A stretch of DNA of 58,558 bases from CAZGOM01 sp964542875 (GTDB lineage Bacteria; Planctomycetota; Phycisphaerae; Phycisphaerales; Phycisphaeraceae), in assembly GCA_964542875.1 (NCBI GenBank), contig CAZIWA010000017.1, positions 1 through 58,558 on the forward strand, given 5' to 3'. Of this stretch, positions 16,995-25,693 are shown piece after piece. Numbering within the stretch: position 1 is the stretch's first letter; every line of letters starts with the position of its first letter. The translations under genes were made by a program, and so were the position numbers. The notes under the pieces were generated by a model. The model was not told where the DNA came from, searched no databases, and worked only from the letters and a program-made list of their open reading frames with translations.

Positions 16995-18272
16995 ATGGCG
17001 ATCCAGAAAACAGCAACCGTACTCGGCCTCAAACCTTCCTTTGGCTTTGGCGATCGCCTCGGCCTGGCCACCCCCGGTCACCTCGCCGCCCTGGCCTCCC
17101 AAGGCGGATCAATTCTCCCCATCATCGCCCAGCAGTCCATCCGTGAAATGGCCCGCACCAAGCGCACCCCAACGGACGTCATGACCGCCGCCGTCTCCGC
17201 CATCCAGGCCGTCGGCTACACCGGCCCCTGGGGCGCCGACGCCGACCACCTCAAGGTCGAAGCAGACGTTGATTACACCGCCGCCGCCGGCTTCGTCTTC
17301 TTCACCATCGACCCTTCCGCCCACGTCGACGCCATCGCCGACACCTACGACAAGGCCACCCTCGAAGCCAAGTTCGCCGAAATCAAATCCGAATGCCCCT
17401 GGGTTTCCAGCTATCTGGGTAAAACCGTCCAGGTCAAAGACGGCCCGAAAATCACTTTCGATGAAGCCACCGTCAAGCGCGCTGCGGTCAAATACGGCCG
17501 CGCCATCGCCCACACCATCAAGCTCGGCCACTACATCGCCAAAGTGACCAAGGCGGCCAATGCCCCCCACGAAATCGAACTCTCCGTCGACGAAACCCCC
17601 GAACCCACCACCCTTGCTGAACACTACATCTTCGCCGAGCAGGTCGTCCAGGCCAAGGTGAACCTTGTCAGCCTCGCTCCCCGTTTCATCGGCGAACTCG
17701 AAAAGGGCGTCGACTACAAGGGCGACCTCAAGGCCCTCGCCCAGTCCATGAACGACCACGCCGCAATCGCCCGCCAGGTTGGCCCTTACAAGCTCAGCCT
17801 CCACTCCGGCTCCGACAAGCTCTCCATGTACGGCCTTTTCGCCAAGGCCACCCAGGGCATGTTCCACGTCAAGACCGCAGGCACCAGCTACCTGGAAGCC
17901 CTGCGCGTGGTCGCTCGGCACGATGAAAAACTCTTCCGCGACATCGTGGAATTCTCCCGCTCCCGCTACGACGTCGACAAGGCCACCTACCACGTCAGCG
18001 CCACGCTGGCCGACGCCCCCGCGGTCAAGGACGTCAAGACCACCCAGGAACTCGAACGCCTCTATTTGGAAAACTGGTCCGAAGTCGCCCCCGGCAAGGG
18101 CTTCACCTTCCTGGGCCGCCAGATCCTTCACTGCACCTTCGGCAGCGTTCTCACCGACGCCAAGTTCGGCCCCGCGGTCCGCGAAGTGCTTACCAAGAAC
18201 CCCGGCACCTACAAAGAAGTGCTGGAACTCCACTTCGGCAAGCACCTCATCGCGCTCCGCTCCGGCATGTAA
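16995..18272 (+). CDS. uxaE: Tagaturonate/fructuronate epimerase family protein
   Basis: 425 residues. It resembles the UxaE family, which interconverts D-tagaturonate and D-fructuronate so that galacturonate (pectin-derived) can enter the glucuronate branch. Supporting features are the N-terminal PSFGFGDRLGLATPGH, the GYTGPWGADADHLK segment with acidic and His residues suited to metal binding, the HSGSDKLSMYG block and a C-terminal HFGKHL. The cytoplasmic location follows from the lack of a signal peptide. The ATG at 16995 starts right at the conserved N-terminus. No other uronate gene is adjacent, but the window also holds a GH88 hydrolase and Gfo/Idh/MocA enzymes that fit uronic-acid catabolism. 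The assignment rests on recalled family patterns. Confidence 0.82.
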   Translation: MAIQKTATVLGLKPSFGFGDRLGLATPGHLAALASQGGSILPIIAQQSIREMARTKRTPTDVMTAAVSAIQAVGYTGPWGADADHLKVEADVDYTAAAGFVFFTIDPSAHVDAIADTYDKATLEAKFAEIKSECPWVSSYLGKTVQVKDGPKITFDEATVKRAAVKYGRAIAHTIKLGHYIAKVTKAANAPHEIELSVDETPEPTTLAEHYIFAEQVVQAKVNLVSLAPRFIGELEKGVDYKGDLKALAQSMNDHAAIARQVGPYKLSLHSGSDKLSMYGLFAKATQGMFHVKTAGTSYLEALRVVARHDEKLFRDIVEFSRSRYDVDKATYHVSATLADAPAVKDVKTTQELERLYLENWSEVAPGKGFTFLGRQILHCTFGSVLTDAKFGPAVREVLTKNPGTYKEVLELHFGKHLIALRSGM

Positions 18273-18429
18273 TGCGGTAGGGTGGCGCCGAGTCTTCGAG
18301 GCCCACCACGCCGCGCACAAGGCCCATTGACACATGAACACGCAAACCCGCACCGCCTAACCAGCGGTGCTTTGCATTTGATATTCATCTTCCCTGTCCT
18401 GTTATTACTGCGACAAGCTGAAAAAGGGG

Positions 18430-18472
18430 GATGCCTGGGGCAGGTTTCTGAACCTGCCCCAGGCATCTGACC
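18430..18472 (-). terminator. Strong terminator for the dioxygenase-like gene
   Basis: A perfect 17-base stem (18430-18446 with 18451-18467, core GCCTGGGGCAGG) closes a four-base loop. On the minus strand it is followed by C then U residues (CCCCTTTTT), as expected after the gene at 18492-19265. It may also stop read-through from uxaE. Confidence 0.75.
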
Positions 18473-18491
18473 GCCGCCATAACGCTGCTCA

Positions 18492-19265
18492 TCAATCCCG
18501 CGCCTTAAGCATCTCCCTCACCCGCTCCGACCCCACACCCAACAACCTCTCCGGCTCTACATACCGCTGCGTTCCATCTGCCTGCGCCGTCAAAATCTGC
18601 ACCTTCTCCACCGCAGGCAAGGCGTAAACGTTCGTGATCAAATCCCGCGCTCGATCCGTCCCATTCGCCCGTCCCCGGTGCCATGTCCGATTATTGAATA
18701 TCAGCAGGCTCCCCGCCGGCACGGCCTGATTAAAAAAACGTCCTGCGGCCACCAACCCCGGCACGTCCTCTTCGCTGTAGGCCTTCTCGTATTCCACGTG
18801 CGACCCGGGCACCAACTGCGTCGGCCCCATCTCAAGCGGCGTATCCTGCAGATACCACATCGCTGAAAAACTGTAGTTCTCCAGCGGCACGCCTTTCACC
18901 ATCCGCTCGGCCTTGGGAAAAAACACCGCATCGTTGTGAAACTTGTCTGCCCCGGGCGCATAAAACCCCGCTTTGATGTTCCGCGAACACTGCGCCGCGA
19001 TCACGTGGTAATCGTCTCCGTACACCCGCTCGCAAAGCCCGATCACCACGGGGTGTTCCAGCAGCTCCACAAACACCGGATGCTCCCGAAACCACTCATA
19101 CGTCCGGGCTTTGATCAGCTTGTGCCCGCCTTGCGTTTCCATGGCCCACGCCACCCCGCGCTGGGCCGCGGCCAATTGGGCAGGGGACATCAGTGAAGGG
19201 AGCAAAGCCATGCCGTCACGCTTGAAAGTGTCAGCCAGCGAATCCACGTCTGTCTCTAAAACCAT
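18492..19265 (-). CDS. Phytanoyl-CoA dioxygenase (PhyH) family protein
   Basis: 257 residues. A 2-oxoglutarate/Fe(II)-dependent oxygenase fold is suggested by an iron-binding H-x-D (KFHNDAVFF), a later His in NRTWHRGRAN and a conserved Arg just downstream (DRARDLI). The surrounding LVPGSHVEYE is the usual PGSH block of this family. The family hydroxylates varied small molecules, so the substrate is open. ATG at 19265 is chosen because AGAGG lies 7 bases upstream; an in-frame start at 19322 lacks this. It is monocistronic, ending in a strong terminator, and divergent from a prepilin-like gene. Confidence 0.85.
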   Translation of the reverse strand: MVLETDVDSLADTFKRDGMALLPSLMSPAQLAAAQRGVAWAMETQGGHKLIKARTYEWFREHPVFVELLEHPVVIGLCERVYGDDYHVIAAQCSRNIKAGFYAPGADKFHNDAVFFPKAERMVKGVPLENYSFSAMWYLQDTPLEMGPTQLVPGSHVEYEKAYSEEDVPGLVAAGRFFNQAVPAGSLLIFNNRTWHRGRANGTDRARDLITNVYALPAVEKVQILTAQADGTQRYVEPERLLGVGSERVREMLKARD

Positions 19266-19402
19266 GCGGCAGCCTCTCATCAGGAGTCCAACAACGTTAT
19301 CGTCCAGCCCAGACGGCAACAAATCGAAAAATTAAGTTTGAAACACCACCATTCTAAATTACGCTGGGGGTGGAATCACATTTCTTCTGAAAGACATATC
19401 AC

Positions 19403-20176
19403 ATGCGCTCATCCTTCAGAGCCTTTACGATCGTCGAACTTCTCGTCGTCATCACAATCGTTGTTGTGCTTCTTTCTTTTCTTCTCCCTTCCATCGCCAA
19501 ATCACGCGATGCCGCCTACGCCGCAGTTTGTAAGACCAACATGCGCCAGGTCCACATCGCCATCACCGTCTACAACACTGATAATCCGCTTCAGCCGTGC
19601 TACGTCGTTCCCAATACAGCCACCTCCACCGACGCCCGCTGGATGGCGCTCATCGCTCCTTACCTGGGCCTCATGCCCGAGCAAAGCCAGTGGCAGGGCA
19701 ATTACTTCCACGTGGCTCCCGTCAATTCCACCGACTGCGTATGGCGGCGGGCCCCCTTCATCTGCCCCAGCAACGCCGCACCGGCCACCAACTTTCTCTG
19801 GGACCCCTCCGGCTCTAATTTCTGGGTCAGTTACAGTGCAAACGCCAGCATGTCCTGGCAGCTTTTTAATGCCACCGGCCGCTGGTTCTCCCCCTGGCGT
19901 CAGCGCCCCGGCTACTACGGCGACGTTGAAGCCTACGACAAAGCGCCCATCGCCAACGCCACCAGTTACGCCGTCCTCTTTGAAGCCTGCTATGCCGGTC
20001 GCCAGGCCGACAGCAACCCCGGTTTCTGGGTTTCCGGCATGCTTGGGCGCCTCCCCAACTACAAGCTTCATCGGGACCGCAACAACTACGTCACCTCAGC
20101 CGGCGTGGTGGGGGACCTGGACACCTCCAAAGACCCGGTGAACTTCATGTACGCATACAACAACCCGATGTATTGA
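19403..20176 (+). CDS. Prepilin-like protein with type IV N-methylation signal
   Basis: 257 residues. The N-terminus reads MRSSFRAFTIVELLVVI, a class III signal where the usual Gly at -1 is Ala and Glu is at +5. A hydrophobic helix ends in LLPSIAKSRDAAYAAVC and leads into CKTNMRQVHIA, the same layout as the relative at 13860-14693. The C-terminal region has several Trp and Cys residues and ends in a short Tyr-rich tail. Probably a minor pseudopilin or surface protein, exported and processed by a prepilin peptidase encoded elsewhere. The Ala at -1 could slow or prevent processing. Confidence 0.85.
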   Translation: MRSSFRAFTIVELLVVITIVVVLLSFLLPSIAKSRDAAYAAVCKTNMRQVHIAITVYNTDNPLQPCYVVPNTATSTDARWMALIAPYLGLMPEQSQWQGNYFHVAPVNSTDCVWRRAPFICPSNAAPATNFLWDPSGSNFWVSYSANASMSWQLFNATGRWFSPWRQRPGYYGDVEAYDKAPIANATSYAVLFEACYAGRQADSNPGFWVSGMLGRLPNYKLHRDRNNYVTSAGVVGDLDTSKDPVNFMYAYNNPMY

Positions 20177-20215
20177 TCGCCAATTCCAACTCCGAAACAC
20201 ATCCCGCATCTAACG

Positions 20216-23200
20216 TCATACATCTGACATTTCACATTCCCTTACCCCGCCGCCTTTCACCTCCACCACACGCACTGGCTTCCCGTGCTCAAACACCCGC
20301 ACCTTCGCGCCGGCGTCGCTCTGCAGCGTCAGGCTCCGGCCTTCAATGGAGATGACATCCACATCCACACCCTCAGGCAGCACCACGATCTTCTCTCCAA
20401 TGGTGATCACCAGAATTTCGCCCGCCGGCACCGTTATTTCATAACGTTCCCCACCCCATAACAACGCGGCGGCGGCCGAAGTCCGTCCGCTCCACCAGTC
20501 CGTATTCACCAGGTAAATCACTCGCAGTCCGTCTTCCCGGTCATACACGCTGAAATTCACATCCTCATTCCCCGCGATCCACCCGCGCTTGGATTCCGCC
20601 TCCACAGCGGCCGCACCGATCGCTTTAAGCTCCGCTTCATACGCCGCCCGAAGTGATACCTCGGACGGATAGGCATCCTGTGGGAAATACACCACCCGCC
20701 CCTTGCCCACGCGTCTTTCGATCTTCGCGCCCGACAACGCCACCGGACCGCCCAGAAGCGTCGTCAATGCCTCCGAAACGCGAGGCAGCGCACACGCCTG
20801 GTTCCTCACCACATGCGTCGATAAATGCTTGCGCGAAAGCAGCAGGGTGCCCCCTTGCTCCACATACGCCAGCAGCCGGGCAAAGTCCTGCTCCTCAAAC
20901 GTATTCCAACCCAAAAACACCAGCGCCCGATACCCCTCAAGCGGACCATTCACCGCAAGCGGCACCACATCCACCTGCCCGTAAGGCGTTCCCGTGTACC
21001 AGCCCTCGGGCTTGTCGTCCGTACACTTAAGCCGGTAAATGCACTCCAGTTCCGCACGTGGGTAAAACACGCGCATCAAATCAAAGCTTTCCTCCGACGG
21101 CCCGAATTTAAAGTCCGGCCGCTGGTTCCCAAACACGTTCTCCCGGTAGAAACACTGCCACCCGCAGTACCGCCCGCGCAGCACGCCCACCGGCGCCCGC
21201 ATCGTCCCGCGTCTGGGGTGCGTCTGCACAAACTTCCGGAACCTCGCATGCACATCCCGATGAATCTGGCACGCATGTGAATACACGTCATGCGAGGCAT
21301 ATTCGGCGTCCATCCGCATCAACCCATCTTCCAGGTTGATCTGATTCACCCCATGCAGATAGCACGCCGCCAGGGACAAAAAGTACCGCTCCGCGTGCGC
21401 CGACGTGTCATGCGGCGCACTGCTCCAGCTCATTGCCAAATGCGCGCCGAAATCCGTCTTTCCAACCGCAACGCTCGCCCCGCGCAAGGCCGATAGCAGC
21501 ACATCTTCCGGCCCGTACATCGTTTCCGCACCTACCCAGTCATAACCCGCATCGTAGAAGTAATTAAACAGCGTTGTCGGCCCCGTATGCCGGGTGGCGC
21601 CGTTTCGTTCTGCGTCCAGATTCGCCACCAGTTCCAGCGACGCCTGGCGCATGTCCGCCGCCTCTGGCACATGCAGGCGGATTTTGCGTCCCTCCCGGTG
21701 AAGCATCCGTTTAAAGTCCAGAATCAGGTTCTCTCCCGGGTCTGCGGGCCTTCGGAAAAGATCACCCCAGAACGCGTCCCATTGCCGTTTAAATGCCCCG
21801 TAGATGTAGTTCCCGTCCCGCTCGTGGAGTTGCCTGCCTAAAAACCCCGGGCCCGCCAATAGCCCGTCTGCCGGGTTTGCGGCCCTGCCAGGCAGCGCAC
21901 GTCCATCACGAATCAAGAAGTACCGCATGCCCAGATCATTGAGAAGGGGGGTAATCATCTGCCATGCTTGCGGGTTCACCTGGCGCGAGCCAGTCCAGTT
22001 ATAGATCGGCCGAAACCCAATCCCATTCCCCAGATCATTGGCCACATACCACGAAATAAAGCTCTTAAACGCCTCCACCTCCTGCGGCACATGATGCTCA
22101 CTCACGCTCACGATCACATCATGCGCCCCCTTGCACGTCACCACCCGCTTAGGCGAAACCGCAAGCTTCTGCCCCTCCACCTGCACTTCAAACGTGGGAT
22201 TCTCCCGGGCTTTCCCCGCAGGCACGCTCACCACCTTCAGGGTGTGCTCATCACCCGAATTAACCTCCACTAAAACACCAAAATCCTTCCCTTCCTCCGC
22301 GTACTGCGCATGCCCAATCAACTCAATCGGCCGCGTACCTTCCTCTAAAACCATCGCCTCCCAGACATTAAACGGCAGTGCCGTCTCATAGTCCCCATGC
22401 AGCGTCAAAGTCAGCCTGTGTTTCCCCGCCGAAAGTTTCGGCAGATCCAGTTCAAACTCCCCGCCACGCGACATCCCCAAAAACACAGGCGTCACCCGTC
22501 CGGCCACGTCATCCACCGCCAGCGAAAACTCCGGCCATTCCACCCGCGACAGGTTTTCACCCATCCAAACCACGCCGCGCCAGTTCTCCTCAGACGTCTC
22601 CGGCATGAAAGGGGGGATCACCGTATCCCCGCCTTCACCAAACAGCCGAGGCGATCCAACCCACGCCACGCCTTTGAATTTCCGCCCCCCGACCCGAACC
22701 AGCCCCAGCACATCCCCGGGCTTTAATTGCACCTGCACAGACAATTCCCGCCAATCCTGCGTGCCTGGGGGAATCTCCATGCGCACTGTTTCATCGGGCA
22801 AATCACTGATATCACCCGGATGTCGGGCCGGATTGGCCCGATAAATGCCCAATTCCACACCCAATTCGCCCGCAGAATCGACATAAACCCCGTCTGTGCA
22901 GACCATTACACTAAACGTTAACGGCCCGCCGACGGCCATTTCCGGCGTGATCGGCACCTTCATATAGGCATTTCGGGGCCAATTTTCGCCATTTCCGGTC
23001 AATTTCAGCGAATAACGCTCGCCAAACGCCCGTTTGGAGTCCAAAGCATCACGAATCGATCGGTACAGCAGATGCACGCCGCCTTCGTGCCGCCAGCGCC
23101 AAAACAGATCAACTTCGCCGACACCCCGAAACTTCCGCCTGACTGGATAATCCCGGGCAGGGAGGTCCAGATCAAGCGTCATCGATTGCCCGGGCAAAAC

Positions 23201-23281
23201 ACACACGCCGCGTTTGCCAGCCAGAATTTGCCCAATCACCGCCAAATCGATCCGATGGTGAATTTTCATGCCAATGTCCAT
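20216..23281 (-). CDS. Large glycosidase-like protein with glutamine-amidotransferase-like domain
   Basis: 1021 residues, not assigned to a named family. The N-terminal ~450 residues look like beta-sandwich modules (many short strands, for example GKHRLTLTLHGDYET). The central part (~450-750) resembles a TIM barrel (FRPIYNWTGSRQVNPQAW, YDAGYDWVGAETMYGPED, CYLHGVNQINLEDG). A GATase-1-like segment follows (YRALVFLGWNTFEEQDFARL, then GGTLLLSRKHLSTH), an arrangement known from GH42-type beta-galactosidases. A beta domain closes the protein. No secretion signal is evident. ATG at 23281 is used; ATG at 23269 has a comparable ribosome site. An operator-like palindrome lies upstream at 23452. A role in oligosaccharide breakdown is inferred. 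Confidence 0.7.
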   Translation of the reverse strand: MDIGMKIHHRIDLAVIGQILAGKRGVCVLPGQSMTLDLDLPARDYPVRRKFRGVGEVDLFWRWRHEGGVHLLYRSIRDALDSKRAFGERYSLKLTGNGENWPRNAYMKVPITPEMAVGGPLTFSVMVCTDGVYVDSAGELGVELGIYRANPARHPGDISDLPDETVRMEIPPGTQDWRELSVQVQLKPGDVLGLVRVGGRKFKGVAWVGSPRLFGEGGDTVIPPFMPETSEENWRGVVWMGENLSRVEWPEFSLAVDDVAGRVTPVFLGMSRGGEFELDLPKLSAGKHRLTLTLHGDYETALPFNVWEAMVLEEGTRPIELIGHAQYAEEGKDFGVLVEVNSGDEHTLKVVSVPAGKARENPTFEVQVEGQKLAVSPKRVVTCKGAHDVIVSVSEHHVPQEVEAFKSFISWYVANDLGNGIGFRPIYNWTGSRQVNPQAWQMITPLLNDLGMRYFLIRDGRALPGRAANPADGLLAGPGFLGRQLHERDGNYIYGAFKRQWDAFWGDLFRRPADPGENLILDFKRMLHREGRKIRLHVPEAADMRQASLELVANLDAERNGATRHTGPTTLFNYFYDAGYDWVGAETMYGPEDVLLSALRGASVAVGKTDFGAHLAMSWSSAPHDTSAHAERYFLSLAACYLHGVNQINLEDGLMRMDAEYASHDVYSHACQIHRDVHARFRKFVQTHPRRGTMRAPVGVLRGRYCGWQCFYRENVFGNQRPDFKFGPSEESFDLMRVFYPRAELECIYRLKCTDDKPEGWYTGTPYGQVDVVPLAVNGPLEGYRALVFLGWNTFEEQDFARLLAYVEQGGTLLLSRKHLSTHVVRNQACALPRVSEALTTLLGGPVALSGAKIERRVGKGRVVYFPQDAYPSEVSLRAAYEAELKAIGAAAVEAESKRGWIAGNEDVNFSVYDREDGLRVIYLVNTDWWSGRTSAAAALLWGGERYEITVPAGEILVITIGEKIVVLPEGVDVDVISIEGRSLTLQSDAGAKVRVFEHGKPVRVVEVKGGGVRECEMSDV

Positions 23282-23765
23282 ATGAACCGGTTATAGACCT
23301 AAAGAGCGCATTTTACCGAAATTCCTCAACATGAGCTCAAATCGTGATTTATACGTTAAAATGCGCAAAACCCAATAAAATCGACAAAAACCGACTTTTC
23401 CCGTTTTTACCCCCCCTCCGCTAATCCTTCGCAACCCATAAGGTCCGATAATGTACGTTATGTACAACAGAATCAGAGATCTGAGGCAGGGAGGGTAAAA
23501 ACTAAAGAAATTAGCCCTAATGGGCCGATAAAGGCGTTTTTGATCAAAATCCACGGTTTGAGCTGTTTTACACGCCCCCAAATTAATTTTGATGATTTTC
23601 ACCTTCATCCGTCAATCGCATCCAAGGGACCCCAATTCATCGTTCAACCATCTCCATATCCCATCTTTCATACCTCCCACACCTCACCTATTCCCGCATT
23701 CCCGCTTTTTGTCTTCACCCCCCTTTCCCCGTATCATCTTGTCCAACTTTCATGCGGAGAAAACC
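23282..23765. other. AT-richer divergent intergenic region
   Basis: This 484-base region separates the leftward glycosidase-like gene from gcvH. It is visibly richer in A and T than its surroundings. Apart from the palindrome at 23452-23466, no gene was supported. A minus-strand open frame through it lacks recognisable features and sits in the promoter-like zone. Confidence 0.5.
23452..23466. promoter_or_regulatory. Operator-like palindrome upstream of the glycosidase-like gene
   Basis: TGTAC-GTTAT-GTACA is a perfect 5+5 interrupted palindrome in the 484-base divergent gap, about 170 bases before the glycosidase-like start. Its form resembles GntR/LacI-type operators (compare the TGTAC half-sites of AraR). 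No cognate regulator is encoded nearby. Confidence 0.4.
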
Positions 23766-24140
23766 ATGCCCGGATCCCCCGATTTGCGTTACCTGGAATC
23801 CCACGAATGGCACAAGCTGGCCGACGGCGTCGTCACCATCGGGATCAGCAAATTCGCCGTCGATGAACTCACCGACATCACTTACTTCGAAGTCCGCAAA
23901 AAGACCGGCGCCATCAAAAAAGGCCAGCCCTTCGCAGAAGTCGAATCCGTAAAAGCCACCAGCGAAATCTACTCCGGCGTCGACGGCGAAGTCATCGCCT
24001 TTAATCAGGCCGTCATCGACAACCCCGCCATCCTCAACGAAGACCCGTATGACAAGGGCTGGCTGGTCAAAATCAAGCTCTCAAACCCTGCTCAATTTGA
24101 CGCTTTAAAGTCCGCCGCGGACTACGAAAAGTCTCACTAA
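23766..24140 (+). CDS. gcvH: Glycine cleavage system H protein
   Basis: 124 residues, the usual size. It carries the methylamine intermediate of glycine decarboxylation on a lipoyl group. The lipoylation motif VESVKATSEIYSG places the modified Lys at residue 63. The N-terminal YLESHEWHKL and the later NPAILNEDPYDKGWLVKI are typical. GGAGA lies 5 bases before the ATG at 23766; an in-frame ATG at 23589 would add 59 unlike residues and is rejected. The genes for the P and T proteins and the L protein are not adjacent. It leads a compact operon with an amidohydrolase-like gene, a lipoprotein and a HAD phosphatase. Confidence 0.96.
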   Translation: MPGSPDLRYLESHEWHKLADGVVTIGISKFAVDELTDITYFEVRKKTGAIKKGQPFAEVESVKATSEIYSGVDGEVIAFNQAVIDNPAILNEDPYDKGWLVKIKLSNPAQFDALKSAADYEKSH

Positions 24141-24180
24141 AATCCTTAACCCTTGATAAAACAGGGGTTAACCAACAGCC

Positions 24181-25074
24181 ATGCAAGACGTCTTCACACG
24201 CACCTGGGATTCCCCTAAGCAGCTTGGCCCGGTCCTTGCCCAAAGGCTGACGCTGGCCCACAGCGACCCTACGCTCCGGCCTGACGGCAGCCCCGCTGGC
24301 CTGTATGAATCCAGCCAGCCGGCTGACGCCGCCATCGTCCACGGGCTCTGCGTCAAGCGGCTGGGCGCTCATATTCCTGTGAAAACCGTCCACCGGGCCA
24401 TTGAACTCAATCCCGGCCGCTTCATCGGTTTCGCCGGGATCGATCCCACCTGCGATTCCTGGAAAGAACAGTTCGCAAGCGCGGTTGCCGCCGGTTTCCA
24501 GGGAGTCACCATCAGCCCTTGCGCCCAGGGCCAGGCGCTCACGGGCCCTGGTTTTGCGACGCTTTTCCAGGCCTGCCAGGAGAAAAAGCTCGCCGTCATG
24601 GTTGAAAACCGGCTCGTCCGACTGGGCGAAACCGACATGGCCCTCACCAACCCGGTCGATCTCGACATCGTCGCCCGCGACTATCCCACCCTCAAATTCC
24701 TTGTCTCCGAAGCGGGTTTCCCCTGGATCGACCAGACCCTTCTGGTCGCTCTTCGCAGGCCCAATGTCTATCTGGAGCTCTCCGGCTGCGCCAAATCGCT
24801 TGAAGCCCTGCTCGTCAAGGCCCGCGCCATGGGGGTCGACGGCAAGCTTCTTCTGGCTTCCTGCTACCCGTTTGGCTCCATCCGCCAGGCCGTGCAGGAG
24901 ATCCTCACTGCGGCCTGGCCGCCTGCGCTTCACAAAGAAACATCCTTTCCCCGTGCCTTTCGCGACGCCATCGTCACCCGCGATTCCTTCGCGCTCCTGG
25001 GCCTCACCCGTCCCGCAGCCCCCGCGGGCTTTGGCCAGCCCCGCAACCGAGTCGTGGAGAAGACGATTGTCTAA
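24181..25074 (+). CDS. Amidohydrolase-like TIM-barrel protein, metal ligands largely missing
   Basis: 297 residues. The spacing of strands (RFIGFAGIDP, GFQGVTISP, LAVMVENRL, KFLVSEAGFPW, VYLELSGCAK, GKLLLASCYPFGS) follows the amidohydrolase-2 barrel, used by decarboxylases and lactonases. However, the N-terminal HxH is absent. The mid-barrel His, usually in a H-x-G-G/W context, is replaced by SEAGFPW. The usual final GSDYP-like motif reads ASCYPFG. It may be a degenerate, non-catalytic or differently acting member. It lies 40 bases after gcvH and is followed closely by a lipoprotein gene. There is no signal peptide. Confidence 0.65.
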   Translation: MQDVFTRTWDSPKQLGPVLAQRLTLAHSDPTLRPDGSPAGLYESSQPADAAIVHGLCVKRLGAHIPVKTVHRAIELNPGRFIGFAGIDPTCDSWKEQFASAVAAGFQGVTISPCAQGQALTGPGFATLFQACQEKKLAVMVENRLVRLGETDMALTNPVDLDIVARDYPTLKFLVSEAGFPWIDQTLLVALRRPNVYLELSGCAKSLEALLVKARAMGVDGKLLLASCYPFGSIRQAVQEILTAAWPPALHKETSFPRAFRDAIVTRDSFALLGLTRPAAPAGFGQPRNRVVEKTIV

Positions 25075-25078
25075 CCAC

Positions 25079-25693
25079 ATGTTGGTCAAATCCATCCTCG
25101 CAGGCGGCCTCTGCCTTGCCGCAGCGCTCTTTTCCGGCTGCGAGCACTCACTGGGCTCACTCACTGCGCAAAGCGCCACACTGGGCAATGTCCAGCTTCA
25201 AAGCAACTATCAGATCGGCGCCTACACCCTCCAGGAAAATGGCCTGTGCACCATCGTTTTGATCGATGGCCCTGAGGACAACCCCACCCAGGTCGTCACC
25301 ATCCGCACCATCTGGACGCCCTGGGCAGGCCGCACGCCCATTGAGCCTGACGCCACCAACGCCACCATTCACTACACGATCTTCACCGGCCCTGAAAAGA
25401 AAGTCGTCGGCGTCTATTCCGGCGCCGGTTACGTCTTCTTGCACGATAACGCCGGCAAGGCCGTTGTAGACTTCTCTCTCTGGCAGTCGAACCTGATCCT
25501 CGTCGACAGCACCCCAGGGTTTAAAGACCTGCTGGGCCAGTCAAACATGCACGGCTCATTTGAGGTGCCGCGTCAGGACATCCGCGTCCAGTCACTGCTT
25601 AAGAGCATCCGTGAGCAGGTCAGCGCCAAGCTGGGATACCCGCGCCAGGTGATGCTCCCCGGCCAGACCGATAACAAGAGCCAAACGCTGTGA
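25079..25693 (+). CDS. Hypothetical lipoprotein
   Basis: 204 residues with ATG at 25079, only five bases after the previous stop. The signal peptide ends AAALFSGC, a good lipobox with Cys21. The mature part has regularly alternating strands (for example GYVFLHDNAGKAVVDFSLW) and ends in a helix with KSIREQVSAKLG, suggesting a small beta-rich, envelope-anchored domain. No family was recognised. Its stop overlaps the next gene's GTG (GTGA), so it is translationally coupled to the HAD phosphatase. Confidence 0.8.
   Translation: MLVKSILAGGLCLAAALFSGCEHSLGSLTAQSATLGNVQLQSNYQIGAYTLQENGLCTIVLIDGPEDNPTQVVTIRTIWTPWAGRTPIEPDATNATIHYTIFTGPEKKVVGVYSGAGYVFLHDNAGKAVVDFSLWQSNLILVDSTPGFKDLLGQSNMHGSFEVPRQDIRVQSLLKSIREQVSAKLGYPRQVMLPGQTDNKSQTL

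Noticed and set aside
17109..18353. A long minus-strand frame (414 codons) opposite the tagaturonate epimerase gene.
   Set aside because: It is low-complexity, Gly/Val/Asp-rich and antisense to a clear conserved gene.
23291..23608. A minus-strand frame of 105 codons in the region before gcvH.
   Set aside because: No ribosome site or domain; it lies in an AT-rich divergent promoter region and has an unusual amino-acid mix.
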